Below are positions 52,689-62,351 of a stretch of DNA of 64,000 nucleotides, one piece after another. The position numbers and the translations under genes are program-made. The stretch is taken from assembly GCF_000716605.1 (NCBI RefSeq), contig NZ_JNXE01000003.1:372001-436000 (forward strand), written 5' to 3'. The first letter of the stretch is position 1, and the number at the start of each line of letters is the position of its first letter. The notes beneath the pieces were generated by a model that was not told the origin of the DNA, made no database searches, and saw only the letters and a program-made list of their open reading frames with translations. The DNA is from Streptomyces sp. NRRL F-525 (lineage in GTDB: Bacteria > Actinomycetota > Actinomycetes > Streptomycetales > Streptomycetaceae).

Positions 52689-54149
52689 TCAGTGCACGCC
52701 GAGCCAGCTCTCGACCGGGTTGAGGGCGAAGTACACGAGGAAGATGACCGTCAGCCCCCACATGAAGGCGCCGATCTCCCGCGCCTTGCCCTGGGCGGCC
52801 TTGATGGCGACGTACGAGATGACTCCCGCCGAGACGCCCGCGGTGATGCTGTACGTGAACGGCATCACCACCACCGTCAGGAACACCGGAATCGCGGTGG
52901 CCCGGTCGGCCCAGTCCACGTGCCGGGCGTTCATCAGCATCATCGAGCCGATGACGACCAGGGCGGCGGACGCGACCTCCTGCGGGACGATCGCGGTGAC
53001 CGGGGTGAAGAAGAGACAGGCCGCGAAGAACAGGCCGGTGACGACAGAAGCCAATCCTGTGCGGGCGCCTTCCCCCACCCCCGTCGCCGACTCGATGAAG
53101 ACCGTCTGGCCGGAGCCGCCCGCCACGCCGCCGATCGCGCCGCCGGCGCCGTCGATGAACAGCGCCTTCGACAGGCCCGGCATGCGGCCCTTGTCGTCGG
53201 CGAGTTTGGCTTCCGTGCCGACGCCGATGATGGTGGCCATCGCGTCGAAGAAGCCGGCCAGGACGAGCGTGAACACGATCATGCCGACCGTCATCGCGCC
53301 GACCTTGCCCCAACCGCCGAACTCCACATGGCCGAAGAGCGAGAAGTCCGGCATCGAGACCGCGCTGCCGTGCAGTTCGGGGGCCGCGCCGCTGGCCCAC
53401 TGCTTGGGGTCGATGACGCCGGCGGCGTTCAGGACCGCGGCGACGACCGTGCCGGTGATGATGCCGACGAGGATGGCGCCGGGCATGTCGCGGGCCTGGA
53501 GCATGAAGATCAGGAGCAGGGTGCCGGCGAACAACAGGACGGGCCAGCCCGCGAGTTCACCCGCCGGGCCCAGGGTGAGCGGGGTCGCCTTGCCCTGGTG
53601 CACGAAGCCGGATTTGTAGAAGCCGATGAGCGCGATGAACAGGCCGATGCCCATCGTGATGCCGTGTTTCAGCGCGAGCGGGATCGCGTTCATGATCATC
53701 TCGCGCAGGCCGGTGACGACGAGCAGCATGATGACCACGCCGTACAGGACGCACATGCCCATCGCCTGCGGCCAGGTCATCTGCGGGGCGACCTGCGAGG
53801 AGAGCACGCCGGAGACGGAGAGTCCGGCGGCGAGGGCGAGGGGCACCTTGCCGACGAAGCCCATCAGGAGGGTGGTGAAGGCCGCCGCGAACGCGGTCGC
53901 GGTGATCAGCCCCTTCTGGCCGAGCGTGTCTCCCGCGACGTCCTTGCCGGACAGGATCAGGGGGTTGAGCAGCAGGATGTACGCCATCGCCATGAAGGTG
54001 GTGACTCCGCCGCGCACCTCACGCGCGACGGTCGATCCCCGCCGGGATATGTGGAAGTAACGGTCGAGCCAGGACCGGCCGGCCGGGACGCGGGTTCCTT
54101 CACCCGAGTCCTCGGCGGCGGTCCTGGGTTCCACTGACTGCTGGGTCAT
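52689..54149 (-). CDS. NCS2 family purine permease
   Basis: A 486-residue membrane protein (~12-13 helices) of the AzgA-like NCS2 group: MAMAYILLLNPLILSG, TALMGFV-like loops, GLSVSGVLSSQVAPQMTWPQAMGM, FIESATGVGEGARTGLASVVTGL. AzgA-type carriers import adenine, guanine and hypoxanthine with protons. Start ATG 54149 (GGGAG 8 nt upstream). Lies between xdhC and the Mo subunit gene, so it feeds the xanthine dehydrogenase. Confidence 0.92.
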   Translation of the reverse strand: MTQQSVEPRTAAEDSGEGTRVPAGRSWLDRYFHISRRGSTVAREVRGGVTTFMAMAYILLLNPLILSGKDVAGDTLGQKGLITATAFAAAFTTLLMGFVGKVPLALAAGLSVSGVLSSQVAPQMTWPQAMGMCVLYGVVIMLLVVTGLREMIMNAIPLALKHGITMGIGLFIALIGFYKSGFVHQGKATPLTLGPAGELAGWPVLLFAGTLLLIFMLQARDMPGAILVGIITGTVVAAVLNAAGVIDPKQWASGAAPELHGSAVSMPDFSLFGHVEFGGWGKVGAMTVGMIVFTLVLAGFFDAMATIIGVGTEAKLADDKGRMPGLSKALFIDGAGGAIGGVAGGSGQTVFIESATGVGEGARTGLASVVTGLFFAACLFFTPVTAIVPQEVASAALVVIGSMMLMNARHVDWADRATAIPVFLTVVVMPFTYSITAGVSAGVISYVAIKAAQGKAREIGAFMWGLTVIFLVYFALNPVESWLGVH

Positions 54150-54262
54150 GGGGCCATCTCCCAAGGTTCACAGGGGCACCCGCCATCCGCCTGTGGCGGC
54201 ACGGGATTTGGGATGGACGACCCGGGGGACGGCCCGAGACGAACAACTAGGGACCCGGAGGG

Positions 54263-56659
54263 TCACATACCGGTGAGGTGCTCCGGGCGTACCGGTGTCC
54301 TGTTCAGTTCCAGTCCGGTCGCGTTCCGAATGGCCGCCAGTACGGCCGGAGTCGACGACAGGGTGGGGGCCTCGCCGATGCCGCGCAGCCCGTACGGGGC
54401 GTGCTCGTCGGCGAGTTCGAGCACATCGACCGGAATGGTCGGGGTGTCGAGGATCGTGGGGATGAGGTAGTCCGTGAAGGAGGGGTTGCGCACCTTCGCG
54501 GTCTTCGGGTCGACGATGATCTCCTCCATGACCGCGATGCCGAGACCCTGGGTCGTACCGCCCTGGATCTGGCCGATCACGGACAGCGGGTTGAGGGCCT
54601 TGCCGACGTCCTGCGCGCAGGCCAGCTCGATCACCTTGACCAGGCCGAGCTCGGTGTCGACCTCGACGACGGCGCGGTGCGCGGCGAACGTGTACTGGAC
54701 GTGCCCGAAGCCCTGTCCGGTGCGGAGGTCGAAGGGCTCGGTCGCGCGGTGGCGCCACTCGGCCTCGATCTCGACGGCCTCGCCTTCGAGGACGTCGGCC
54801 AGATCGGCGAGGACCTCGCCGGCGTCGGTGACCACCTTGCCGCCCTCCAGCAGGAGTTCGGCGGTGGCCCAGGCCGGGTGGTAGGTGCCGAGCTTGCGGC
54901 GGCCCATCTCCAGGACCTTCTCGCGGACCAGCTCGCAGGAGTTCTTGACGGCACCACCGGTGACGTACGTCTGGCGGGACGCGGAGGTCGAACCCGCCGA
55001 GCCCACCTGTGTGTCCGCCGGGTGGATCGTCACCTGCGTGACGCCCAGCTCCGTGCGGGCGATCTGCGCGTGGACGGTGACTCCGCCCTGGCCGACCTCC
55101 GCCATCGCGGTGTGCACGACGGCGACGGGCTCGCCGGCCACAACTTCCAGGCGGACCTTGGCCGTTGAGTAGTCGTCGAAGCCCTCGGAGAAGCCGACGT
55201 TCTTGATGCCGACCGCGTAGCCGACGCCGCGCACGACGCCTTCGCCGTGCGTGGTGTTGGACAGACCACCGGGCAACTGCCGTACGTCGGCGGCCTCTCC
55301 GGCCGCGAGCCACTGCTGCTCGGGCGGCATGGGCATCGCCTTGACGCGGCGCAGGAGTTCGGCGACCGGGGCCGGGGAGTCGACCGGCTGCCCGGTCGGC
55401 ATGATCGTGCCCTGCTCCATCGCGTTGAGCTGACGGAACGCGACCCGGTCCATGCCCACCTTGTCGGCGAGCTTGTCCATCTGGGCCTCGTAGGCGAAGC
55501 ACGCCTGGACCGCGCCGAAGCCGCGCATCGCGCCGCAGGGCGGGTTGTTGGTGTAGAGGGCGATGGCCTCGATGTCGACGTCGTCGATGACGTACGGTCC
55601 GGCGCCGAGCGACGAGGCGTTTCCTACGACCGCCGGGGAGGCCGACGCATAGGCGCCGCCGTCCAGGACGATCCGGGCCTTGAGGTGGGTGAGCTTGCCG
55701 TCCTTCGTGGCGCCGTGCTCGTAGTAGAGCTTGGCGGGGTGGCGGTGGACGTGTCCGAAGAAGGACTCGAAGCGGTTGTAGACGATCTTCACGGGTTTGC
55801 CGGTGCGTAGGGCCAGCAGGCAGGCGTGGATCTGCATCGACAGGTCCTCGCGACCGCCGAACGCGCCGCCGACGCCGGACAGCGTCATCCGGACCTTGTC
55901 CTCGGGCAGGCCGAGGACGGGCGCGATCTGCTTGAGGTCGGAGTGCAGCCACTGGGTCGCGATGTAGAGGTCGACGCCGCCGTCCTCGGACGGTACGGCG
56001 AGTCCGGACTCCGGGCCGAGGAAGGCCTGGTCCTGCATGCCGAAGGTGTACTCGCCCTCGACGATGAAGTCGGCGCGCTCCCGGGCGGCGGCGACATCGC
56101 CGCGCACGATCGGCTGGCGGTGCACGATGTTCGGGTGCGGGACATGGCCGATGTGGTGGTCGTCGCGGCCCTCGTGGATGAGGATCGCGTCCGGCGCGGT
56201 CGCGGACGACTCGTCGGTGATGACCGGGAGTTCGCGGTACTCGACCTTGATCTTGGCGGCGGCGCGGCGGGCGGTCTCCGGGTGGTCGGCGGCGACGATC
56301 GCGACCGGCTCGCCGTGGTGGCGGACCTTGCCGTGCGCGAGGACCGGGGTGTCCTGGATCTCCAGGCCGTAGTTCTTCACGTCGGTCGGCAGGTCGTCGT
56401 AGGTCATGACGGCGTAGACGCCCGGGGTCTTCAGGGCCTCGACGGTGTCGATGGAGACGATCTCGGCGTGGGCGACCGTGGAGCGCAGGATCTGGCCCCA
56501 GAGCATGTCCTCGTGCCACATGTCCGAGGAGTACGCGAACTCGCCGGTGACCTTGAGGGTGCCGTCCGGGCGGAGCGTGGACTCGCCGATGCCACCTTTG
56601 GTCTTCGAACCCTGGGTGACCTTGGTGGGAGTGCCGATGGGGGCGCCTTTGACAGACAT
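54263..56659 (-). CDS. xanthine dehydrogenase molybdenum-binding subunit
   Basis: The 798-residue subunit shows the aldehyde oxidase/xanthine dehydrogenase fold: TGEFAYSSDMW, the cofactor loop GGAFGGRED, GAMRGFGAVQACFAYEAQMD, and the C-terminal GIGEAP region with a conserved Glu. It oxidises hypoxanthine/xanthine to urate with the 2Fe-2S and FAD subunits encoded just upstream. ATG 56659 is 1 bp after the upstream stop codon. Confidence 0.95.
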   Translation of the reverse strand: MSVKGAPIGTPTKVTQGSKTKGGIGESTLRPDGTLKVTGEFAYSSDMWHEDMLWGQILRSTVAHAEIVSIDTVEALKTPGVYAVMTYDDLPTDVKNYGLEIQDTPVLAHGKVRHHGEPVAIVAADHPETARRAAAKIKVEYRELPVITDESSATAPDAILIHEGRDDHHIGHVPHPNIVHRQPIVRGDVAAARERADFIVEGEYTFGMQDQAFLGPESGLAVPSEDGGVDLYIATQWLHSDLKQIAPVLGLPEDKVRMTLSGVGGAFGGREDLSMQIHACLLALRTGKPVKIVYNRFESFFGHVHRHPAKLYYEHGATKDGKLTHLKARIVLDGGAYASASPAVVGNASSLGAGPYVIDDVDIEAIALYTNNPPCGAMRGFGAVQACFAYEAQMDKLADKVGMDRVAFRQLNAMEQGTIMPTGQPVDSPAPVAELLRRVKAMPMPPEQQWLAAGEAADVRQLPGGLSNTTHGEGVVRGVGYAVGIKNVGFSEGFDDYSTAKVRLEVVAGEPVAVVHTAMAEVGQGGVTVHAQIARTELGVTQVTIHPADTQVGSAGSTSASRQTYVTGGAVKNSCELVREKVLEMGRRKLGTYHPAWATAELLLEGGKVVTDAGEVLADLADVLEGEAVEIEAEWRHRATEPFDLRTGQGFGHVQYTFAAHRAVVEVDTELGLVKVIELACAQDVGKALNPLSVIGQIQGGTTQGLGIAVMEEIIVDPKTAKVRNPSFTDYLIPTILDTPTIPVDVLELADEHAPYGLRGIGEAPTLSSTPAVLAAIRNATGLELNRTPVRPEHLTGM

Positions 56660-56660
56660 G

Positions 56661-57254
56661 TCAGACCGCCTCTCCCTGCCGGGCGGCCGCCAGGCGGACC
56701 GCGTCCATGATCTTCTCGTAGCCGGTGCAGCGGCACAGGTTGCCCGAGAGCGCCTCGCGGATGTCCGCGTCGGTCGGGGTCGGGTTGTGCTCCAGCATCT
56801 CGTCGGCGGCGACGAGGAGTCCGGGGGTGCAGAAGCCGCACTGGACGGCGCCGGCGTCGATGAACGCCTGCTGGATCGGGGCGAGTTCGGTGCCTTCGCC
56901 GGTCTGGGAGTCGGTCGGCTTGGGCTGCCAGCCGGGGGACCCTCCCTGGAAAAGCGTGTCACTTTTCGCGGAAGTGTCACACTTTTCCGACCCACATGCC
57001 CTCTGCCGCGCGTACTCCGCGAGCCCCTCCACCGTGACGACCTCGCGCCCCTCGACCTGCCCGGCCGCGACGAGACAGGAACACACCGGAATGCCGTCGA
57101 GGCGGACCGTGCAGGAACCGCACTCCCCTTGCTCGCAGGCGTTCTTGGAGCCGGGCAGCCCCATCCGCTCGCGGAGCACGTACAGCAGCGACTCCCCCTC
57201 CCACACGTCGTCCGCTTCCTGCGGGCGGCCGTTGACCGTGAAATTGACGCGCAT
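56661..57254 (-). CDS. xanthine dehydrogenase 2Fe-2S subunit, with an unusual inter-domain insert
   Basis: The 197-residue protein holds a plant-type ferredoxin domain (CEQGECGSC and CSC, ~40-60) and the all-helical second 2Fe-2S domain (CGFCTPG ... CRCTGY). Electrons pass from the Mo centre to FAD. Between the domains is an extra ~35-residue stretch, ACGSEKCDTSAKSDTLFQGG and following, encoded by a low-GC repeat (56948-56988), that typical members of ~160 residues lack. Start overlaps the stop of the FAD subunit gene. Confidence 0.93.
   Translation of the reverse strand: MRVNFTVNGRPQEADDVWEGESLLYVLRERMGLPGSKNACEQGECGSCTVRLDGIPVCSCLVAAGQVEGREVVTVEGLAEYARQRACGSEKCDTSAKSDTLFQGGSPGWQPKPTDSQTGEGTELAPIQQAFIDAGAVQCGFCTPGLLVAADEMLEHNPTPTDADIREALSGNLCRCTGYEKIMDAVRLAAARQGEAV
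56948..56988. repeat. short low-GC repeat inside the 2Fe-2S gene
   Basis: GTGTCACTTTTC (56956-56967) and GTGTCACACTTTTCC (56974-56988) repeat each other; the outer GGAAAA/TTTTCC ends form an inverted repeat. It encodes K-C/S-D-T repeated in the protein insert. Confidence 0.75.
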
Positions 57255-58153
57255 CAGGCGACACTCCCCTTCTCGATGGAGCGGCCGTCAGTGCCGCGGT
57301 ACGACTCCCAGGTCCAGGTCAGCGTGCGGCGGGCCATGATGCCGACCGCGTGGCGGCGATAGCTGGCCGTGCCCCGGACGTCGTCGATCGGGTTGCAGGC
57401 GGCGGAGCACAGGTCCGCGAACTGCTTGGCGACCGACGGGGTGATGATCTTGCCGTTCTCCCAGAAGCCGCCCTCGTCGAGCGCGGCGTTCAGGAATTCC
57501 TCGGCGGCCTTCGCCCGGACGGGGGTCGGCGCGGCCGATCCGATGCCGGTGCGGACCGTGCGGGTGGCGGGGTGCAGGGCGAGGCCGAAGGCGCAGACCG
57601 CGATGACCATGGCGTTGCGGGTGCCGACCTTGGAGTACTGCTGGGGGCCGTCGGCCTTCTTGATGTGGACGGCCCTGATCAGCTCGTCGGGCGCGAGCGC
57701 GTTGCGCTTCACGCCGGTGTAGAACTCGTCGATCGGGATACGGCGGCTGCCGCGCACCGACTCGGCCTCGACCTCGGCGCCGGCCGCGAGGAGCGCGGGA
57801 TGGGCGTCGCCGGCCGGGGAGGCGGTGCCGAGGTTGCCGCCGACGCCGCCGCGGTTGCGGATCTGCGGGGAGGCGACCGTGTGCGAGGCGAGGGAGAGGC
57901 CCGGCAGTTCGCCGCGCAGGTTCTCCATGATCCGGGTGTACGGGACCGAGGCCCCGAGCCGCACGCTGTCGGCGCCGACCTCCCACTCATAGAGGTCGCC
58001 GATGCGGTTCAGGTCGAGCAGGTACTCGGGCCTGCGGTGGTCGAAGTTGATCTCGACCATCACATCGGTGCCGCCCGCGATCGGTACTGCGGTGGGGTGC
58101 TCTGCCTTGGCGGCGAGCGCCTCCTCCCAGCTGGCGGGGCGAAGGAAGTCCAT
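57254..58153 (-). CDS. xanthine dehydrogenase FAD-binding subunit
   Basis: A 299-residue FAD-binding domain of the molybdopterin dehydrogenase family: PIAGGTDVMVEINFDHRRPEYLLDLNRI, then NRGGVGGNLGTASPAGDAHPALLAAGAEVE (FAD loops) and the CO-dehydrogenase-like C-terminal domain. First gene of the operon transcribed away from the PucR regulator. Confidence 0.95.
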   Translation of the reverse strand: MDFLRPASWEEALAAKAEHPTAVPIAGGTDVMVEINFDHRRPEYLLDLNRIGDLYEWEVGADSVRLGASVPYTRIMENLRGELPGLSLASHTVASPQIRNRGGVGGNLGTASPAGDAHPALLAAGAEVEAESVRGSRRIPIDEFYTGVKRNALAPDELIRAVHIKKADGPQQYSKVGTRNAMVIAVCAFGLALHPATRTVRTGIGSAAPTPVRAKAAEEFLNAALDEGGFWENGKIITPSVAKQFADLCSAACNPIDDVRGTASYRRHAVGIMARRTLTWTWESYRGTDGRSIEKGSVA

Positions 58154-58465
58154 GACCGGCTCTCTTCTTCGTCTCGTGGGTCGTACGGATCAAGCCAGTT
58201 CGTGTGCGGCGGGTCCGGCTCGTTCATGCGCTGTTAATGCAGCGTGAGGTCAGTACACAGCGCCGTGCGCGGAGCGGGTCAGTCACGGAAACCATGAAGG
58301 AGTTGGCTGGCCAGCGCGGGCATCTTGTAGATTCATATGAACAGAGGTCATCAGTAACCCCTTCGATTCCCTGTGGAAACGTGGGAAACAGCCCCGCACG
58401 GCCCTGCACCCACAGCACCTCTTGGTTCATCGTAGTTTTCTAGACAAAGAACGGCGGCGACGGCG
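58154..58465. promoter_or_regulatory. divergent promoter region of xdh operon and pucR, with palindrome
   Basis: 312 bp without a gene. TTCATATGAA (58332-58341) is a perfect 10-bp palindrome; TTGGTT at 58422-58427 resembles the core of the Bacillus PucR box (WWWCNTTGGTTAA) only partially. Both are candidates for PucR binding. Confidence 0.5.
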
Positions 58466-60139
58466 ATGCGGCTGCGCGCACTTCTGGACACCGATGCGCT
58501 GGGGCTGCGGCTGCTCGGCGGCGCGGACGAGCTGGACCGCACGGTCCGCGGGGTGATGACCACCGACCTGCGCGACCCCAGCCGCTACCTCTCGGGCGGC
58601 GAGCTGGTCCTGACCGGCCTGGCCTGGCGCCGGAACGCGGCCGACACCGAGCCGTTCGTACGGCTCCTGGTCTCCGCCGGGGTGGCCGCGATGGCCGCCG
58701 GCGAGGCCGAGCTGGGCGCGATCCCGGACGACCTCATAGCCGCCTGCGCCCGGCACCGGCTGCCGCTGTTCGCGGTCAACGAGTCGGTGGCGTTCGCGAC
58801 GATCACCGAGCATGTCGTACGGCAGGTGTCGGGTGAGCGGGCCGGTGATCTCGCGGCCGTGGTGGACCGGCACCGGCGGATGATGACCTCGGGTCCTGCC
58901 GGGGGCGGCCCGGACGTGGTCCTGGATCTGCTCGGCTCGGACCTGGATCTGCGTGCGTGGGTGCTGTCGCCGACCGGGCGGCTGATCGCGGGTTCGAAGG
59001 TTTCGGGTCCCGCGCTGCCCGTCGACGTGTGCGCGAAGCTGGCCGCCGAGCACCTGGCCGCCGCCCGCACGGGCCGCCGGGGGCCGCACCGGCTGGCGCT
59101 GGGCGGCTCGACGTACTCCCTCTTCCCGATCCGCAGTGGTGGCCGCGCCCCGCAGGGTTCGCGGGACGTGCGCGAGACGGTGCTGTCGGACTGGCTGCTC
59201 GCGGTCGAGGCGGACGCCGGGGACTGGCCGGACGAGCGCCTCGACCTGCTGCAGGGCGTCACGCAGTTGATCGCGGTCGAGCGGGACCGGCGGGACGCGG
59301 CGCGCACGGTCCGCAGACGGCTCGCGCAGGAGGTCCTGGAGCTGGTGCAGACGGGTGCCGCGCCGGCCGAGATCGCCGCGCGCCTACGGGTCGCCGCTCC
59401 CGTGCTGCTGCCCGGGCTCGGGGCGGCCCCGCACTGGCAGGTGGTCGTGGCCCGGGTCGAGTGGGAGGGCGCGGACATCGAGGCCGGCCCCGTCGCGCAG
59501 TCGCTCCTGGAGGAGATCCTGGTCGACCCGCTGACGACGGGCCCCGAGCCCTCCGACCGGATCGCCGTGGCCCACTCGGGCGACGAGGCGATCGCGCTCG
59601 TACCGCTGCCCGCGGTGTCGGCGGAGCACGACGGCTCCGAGTCCGGGCTCCACGCGGACGTGCTGCTGGCGGCCGTACGGGATCCGCTGTCGGCCGGGCT
59701 CGACGACGACGGGCGGGTCACGCTCGGGGTGAGCGCGGCGGTGCACTCGGCGGAGGGGCTGCGCGGGGCGCTGGAGGAGGCACGGCACGCGCGGCGGGTC
59801 GCCGCCGCCAGGCCGGGCCGGGTGTGTGCGGCGGGCCATCAGGAGCTGGCCTCGCACGTCCTCCTCCTCCCCTTCGTGCCGGACGACGTACGCCGGGCCT
59901 TCACCGCGCGCCTGCTCGACCCGCTGCGCGACTACGACCGCCGGCACCGCGCGGAGCTGATTCCGACGCTGGAGGCGTTCCTGGAGTGCGACGGGTCGTG
60001 GACGCGCTGTGCGACCCGGCTGCACCTGCACGTCAACACGTTGCGCTACCGGGTCGGCAGGATCGAGCAGTTGACGAGTCGGGACCTCTCGCGCCTCGAG
60101 GACAAGCTGGATTTCTTCCTGGCACTGCGGATGAGCTGA
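58466..60139 (+). CDS. PucR family regulator of the xanthine dehydrogenase operon
   Basis: A 557-residue PucR: N-terminal PucR domain (LLDTDALGLRLLGGADELDRTVRGVMTTDLRDPSRYLSGGELVLTGL), a long linker, and a C-terminal PucR-type HTH (WTRCATRLHLHVNTLRYRVGRIEQL). Divergent from the purine operon by 312 bp, and PucR is the known activator of purine breakdown in bacilli, so control of that operon is likely. RBS weak. Confidence 0.92.
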   Translation: MRLRALLDTDALGLRLLGGADELDRTVRGVMTTDLRDPSRYLSGGELVLTGLAWRRNAADTEPFVRLLVSAGVAAMAAGEAELGAIPDDLIAACARHRLPLFAVNESVAFATITEHVVRQVSGERAGDLAAVVDRHRRMMTSGPAGGGPDVVLDLLGSDLDLRAWVLSPTGRLIAGSKVSGPALPVDVCAKLAAEHLAAARTGRRGPHRLALGGSTYSLFPIRSGGRAPQGSRDVRETVLSDWLLAVEADAGDWPDERLDLLQGVTQLIAVERDRRDAARTVRRRLAQEVLELVQTGAAPAEIAARLRVAAPVLLPGLGAAPHWQVVVARVEWEGADIEAGPVAQSLLEEILVDPLTTGPEPSDRIAVAHSGDEAIALVPLPAVSAEHDGSESGLHADVLLAAVRDPLSAGLDDDGRVTLGVSAAVHSAEGLRGALEEARHARRVAAARPGRVCAAGHQELASHVLLLPFVPDDVRRAFTARLLDPLRDYDRRHRAELIPTLEAFLECDGSWTRCATRLHLHVNTLRYRVGRIEQLTSRDLSRLEDKLDFFLALRMS

Positions 60140-60253
60140 CCCGAAGATCCCACGACTTTGTGAATTCTTTCACCCACCCTCTTGGCCGGGCCCTACGATC
60201 CGTGCTGAGATGCCACCACTCAACAGCTCAATGGTGTGCTCGGGGAGGGCAAC

Positions 60254-61036
60254 GTGGCGCATTCCGCCATGTCTGGACACGGAACGACCGAAGGTGACGA
60301 TCCCCTCCAGACCGCGGTGTGGCGGCTGCGCTCGCGGGCCTGCTGGGTCGACGCGGCGGCGCTGCTGCGGCCCGACACCGCGGCACCGGCCCTCCAGCGG
60401 ACCGCGCTGCTCGTGGAGCGGTGTCTCTACACCGAGCAGGGCTGGGAGGATGCCGACGACGCCTTGCGTACGGCGGAGGCACTGGCCCACAGCGACGACG
60501 AGCGGGGCGCGGCGGCCTGTGAACGCGGCTACCTCGCCTACGCGGCCACGCTGCACTCGGTGCGCGACCGGGCCGACGAGGCACGGGCCGCGCTGGGGCG
60601 GGCGGCGGCGCTGATCCCGCCGGACGGCGCGGGGCGCGCACTGCTGGACTTCCGGCGGGGGCTGGTCGCGGAGAACCTGGCCCGCTCACCGCAGGCCGCG
60701 CGGGCCGCGTACCGCCGCGCCCACGCGGCCGCCGTCGACCGGGCCGACCCCCTGCTCCTCTCCTTCACCCACCGCCACCTGGCCGGACTCGCCCTGCGCG
60801 ACGGCGAGTTGGCGGAGGCCCGCCACGGCTTCGCCGAATCCCTGCGCATCCGCGAGGAGTTGGGCTACCTCGTCGGCACGGCCCCGGCCCTCGCGTCCCT
60901 CGCGGACGCGGAAGCCGAGCCGGAGGCGTCCCGGCTGCGCGAGGAGGCGCGACGGCTCTTCCGGCTCCTCGGCGGCGTACCGACGTGGCTGGCACGGCAG
61001 TTGGCGGTGCCCGCGCCGGGGGCTGCCACGGCGTAG
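60254..61036 (+). CDS. TPR-like helical protein, unknown function
   Basis: The 260-residue protein is nearly all helical with Ala/Arg-rich repeats of ~34-40 residues (e.g. AALLVERCLYTEQGWEDADDALRTAEALAHSDD; RAALGRAAALIPPDGAG; AARAAYRRAHAAAVDRADPLLLSF). This fits degenerate tetratricopeptide repeats. No catalytic motif. GTG 60254 has GGGAGGG just upstream; GTG 60236 is in frame. Converges with the next small gene. Confidence 0.75.
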   Translation: MAHSAMSGHGTTEGDDPLQTAVWRLRSRACWVDAAALLRPDTAAPALQRTALLVERCLYTEQGWEDADDALRTAEALAHSDDERGAAACERGYLAYAATLHSVRDRADEARAALGRAAALIPPDGAGRALLDFRRGLVAENLARSPQAARAAYRRAHAAAVDRADPLLLSFTHRHLAGLALRDGELAEARHGFAESLRIREELGYLVGTAPALASLADAEAEPEASRLREEARRLFRLLGGVPTWLARQLAVPAPGAATA

Positions 61037-61037
61037 G

Positions 61038-61307
61038 TCAGGAGCCGTTCGTGCGGTTCTGCACGACGTTCACGACGTGGTGGACGAACTGCAGGACGGA
61101 TGACCGGAGTTCGGGGTCGCGGGCCACCAACACCCCTACGGCCACGAGCAGAAGGAAGGACAGTAGGCTGCCGCCGCGGCCGGAGTGGGTGCGGCGGGCG
61201 CCCATCTGGGCGGCGCGCATGCCGTCCTGTGCCGCCTGTCGGGCCGACTGCTCGGCGCCGCGCCGCGCGGCCTGTTGGGCGGCCTGCTGGCCCGGATTCG
61301 GAAACAT
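61038..61307 (-). CDS. small membrane-anchored protein, unknown function
   Basis: An 89-residue protein: Gln/Ala/Arg-rich amphipathic N-terminus (PNPGQQAAQQAARRGAEQSARQAAQDG), then a membrane helix (LLSFLLLVAVGVLVA, ~48-62) and a short helix ending NRTNGS. GGGGGAG lies 7 nt before ATG 61307; an ATG at 61334 also has an RBS. Widespread among streptomycetes by pattern but I do not know a function. Confidence 0.7.
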   Translation of the reverse strand: MFPNPGQQAAQQAARRGAEQSARQAAQDGMRAAQMGARRTHSGRGGSLLSFLLLVAVGVLVARDPELRSSVLQFVHHVVNVVQNRTNGS

Positions 61308-61435
61308 CGGCGTTCTCCCCCGCGGATCGGTCATCCCTTTCCGTGGGGCACGTCACCGACGTCCCGGCGGGTTCCCTTTGCGGACCACGGTCGCCTGCCC
61401 CGGACCCGCTCGTGACCGGAGTCACATATTCGACG

Positions 61436-62278
61436 TCACGCCGATCCCGCGAAGTGCTCCTGCACCAGGGACCGCACCACGTCCCACTCCCCCGCGGCCA
61501 ACGCGTCGAGGAGCGCGAGGTGTTCGGCCGCGTCCGCGACCAGGTCGGCCCGCCCGCGCGTGACGGGACCGCCGACCAGCGGCCATTGGGCGCGGCGGTG
61601 CAGGTCCTCGGCGATCTGGACGAGCTGTTCGTTGCCGGCGAGGGCGAGCACCGCGCGGTGGAAGGCCCGGTCGGACTCGGCGTACGTCGCCCGGCACCCG
61701 GAGGACGCGGCGCGGACGCTGCTCTCGGCCAGCGGGCGCAGGTCGGCCCAGCGGGCGGCGGGCACGGTACGGGCGAGTCTGAGCATCACCGGCACCTCGA
61801 TCAGGGCGCGGATCTCGGCCAGTTCGGCGAGTTCGCGGGCACCCCGCTCGATCACCCGGAAGCCCCGGTTCGGTACGACCTCGACGGCACCCTCGGTGGC
61901 GAGCTGCTGCATCGCCTCGCGCACGGGCGTCGCGGAGACGCCGAACCGCTCGCCGAGCGCGGGCGCGGAGTACACCTCGCCCGGGGTCAGCTCCCCGCCG
62001 ACGAGCGCGGTGCGCAGCGCGTCCAGTATCTGACCGCGCACGGAGGGCCGCTGGAGGACCTGACGGGGGCGCGGGATCGGCGTCTCGCTGTGCGTGTGCT
62101 CACCGCGCACCGCACCGGTGCCGTCCGCGAGACCCCGGTCCCGGTCCACGTCGGCGGCGCGCTGCTGCGGCGGCACCCGGGAGCCCCGGGCAGGCGCGTC
62201 CGGAACACCCGTCCCGGCGGAGCCCTGCGTGCCCTGCTTCACGGGTCCTCCTCCGGACGTGTCGGTACTTGGGGTCAT
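61436..62278 (-). CDS. GntR family transcriptional regulator (FadR/FCD group)
   Basis: A 280-residue regulator with ~65 disordered N-terminal residues, then the GntR winged helix (VRGQILDALRTALVGGELTPGEVYSAPALGERFGVSATPVREAMQQLATEGAVEVVPNRGFRV) and an FCD-type helical sensor domain with His-containing helices (AFHRAVLALAGN, AEHLALLDALAAGEW). Effector unknown. Divergent from the 2Fe-2S protein gene at 62400. Confidence 0.9.
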   Translation of the reverse strand: MTPSTDTSGGGPVKQGTQGSAGTGVPDAPARGSRVPPQQRAADVDRDRGLADGTGAVRGEHTHSETPIPRPRQVLQRPSVRGQILDALRTALVGGELTPGEVYSAPALGERFGVSATPVREAMQQLATEGAVEVVPNRGFRVIERGARELAELAEIRALIEVPVMLRLARTVPAARWADLRPLAESSVRAASSGCRATYAESDRAFHRAVLALAGNEQLVQIAEDLHRRAQWPLVGGPVTRGRADLVADAAEHLALLDALAAGEWDVVRSLVQEHFAGSA

Positions 62279-62351
62279 TACGGCGTCTTGTTACTCGTCC
62301 GTCAAGCACCTTAGGCGCAGATCGGACTAGTTCAAATCCCGAGGCAGTTGG

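Noticed and set aside
52692..54137. Antisense open frame over the NCS2 permease
   Set aside because: Arg/Gly/Asp-rich shadow of a membrane protein gene.
62322..62346. GTTCAAATCC resembling a tRNA T-loop
   Set aside because: The flanking bases do not pair to a 5-bp T-stem and no acceptor or anticodon arm is found nearby.
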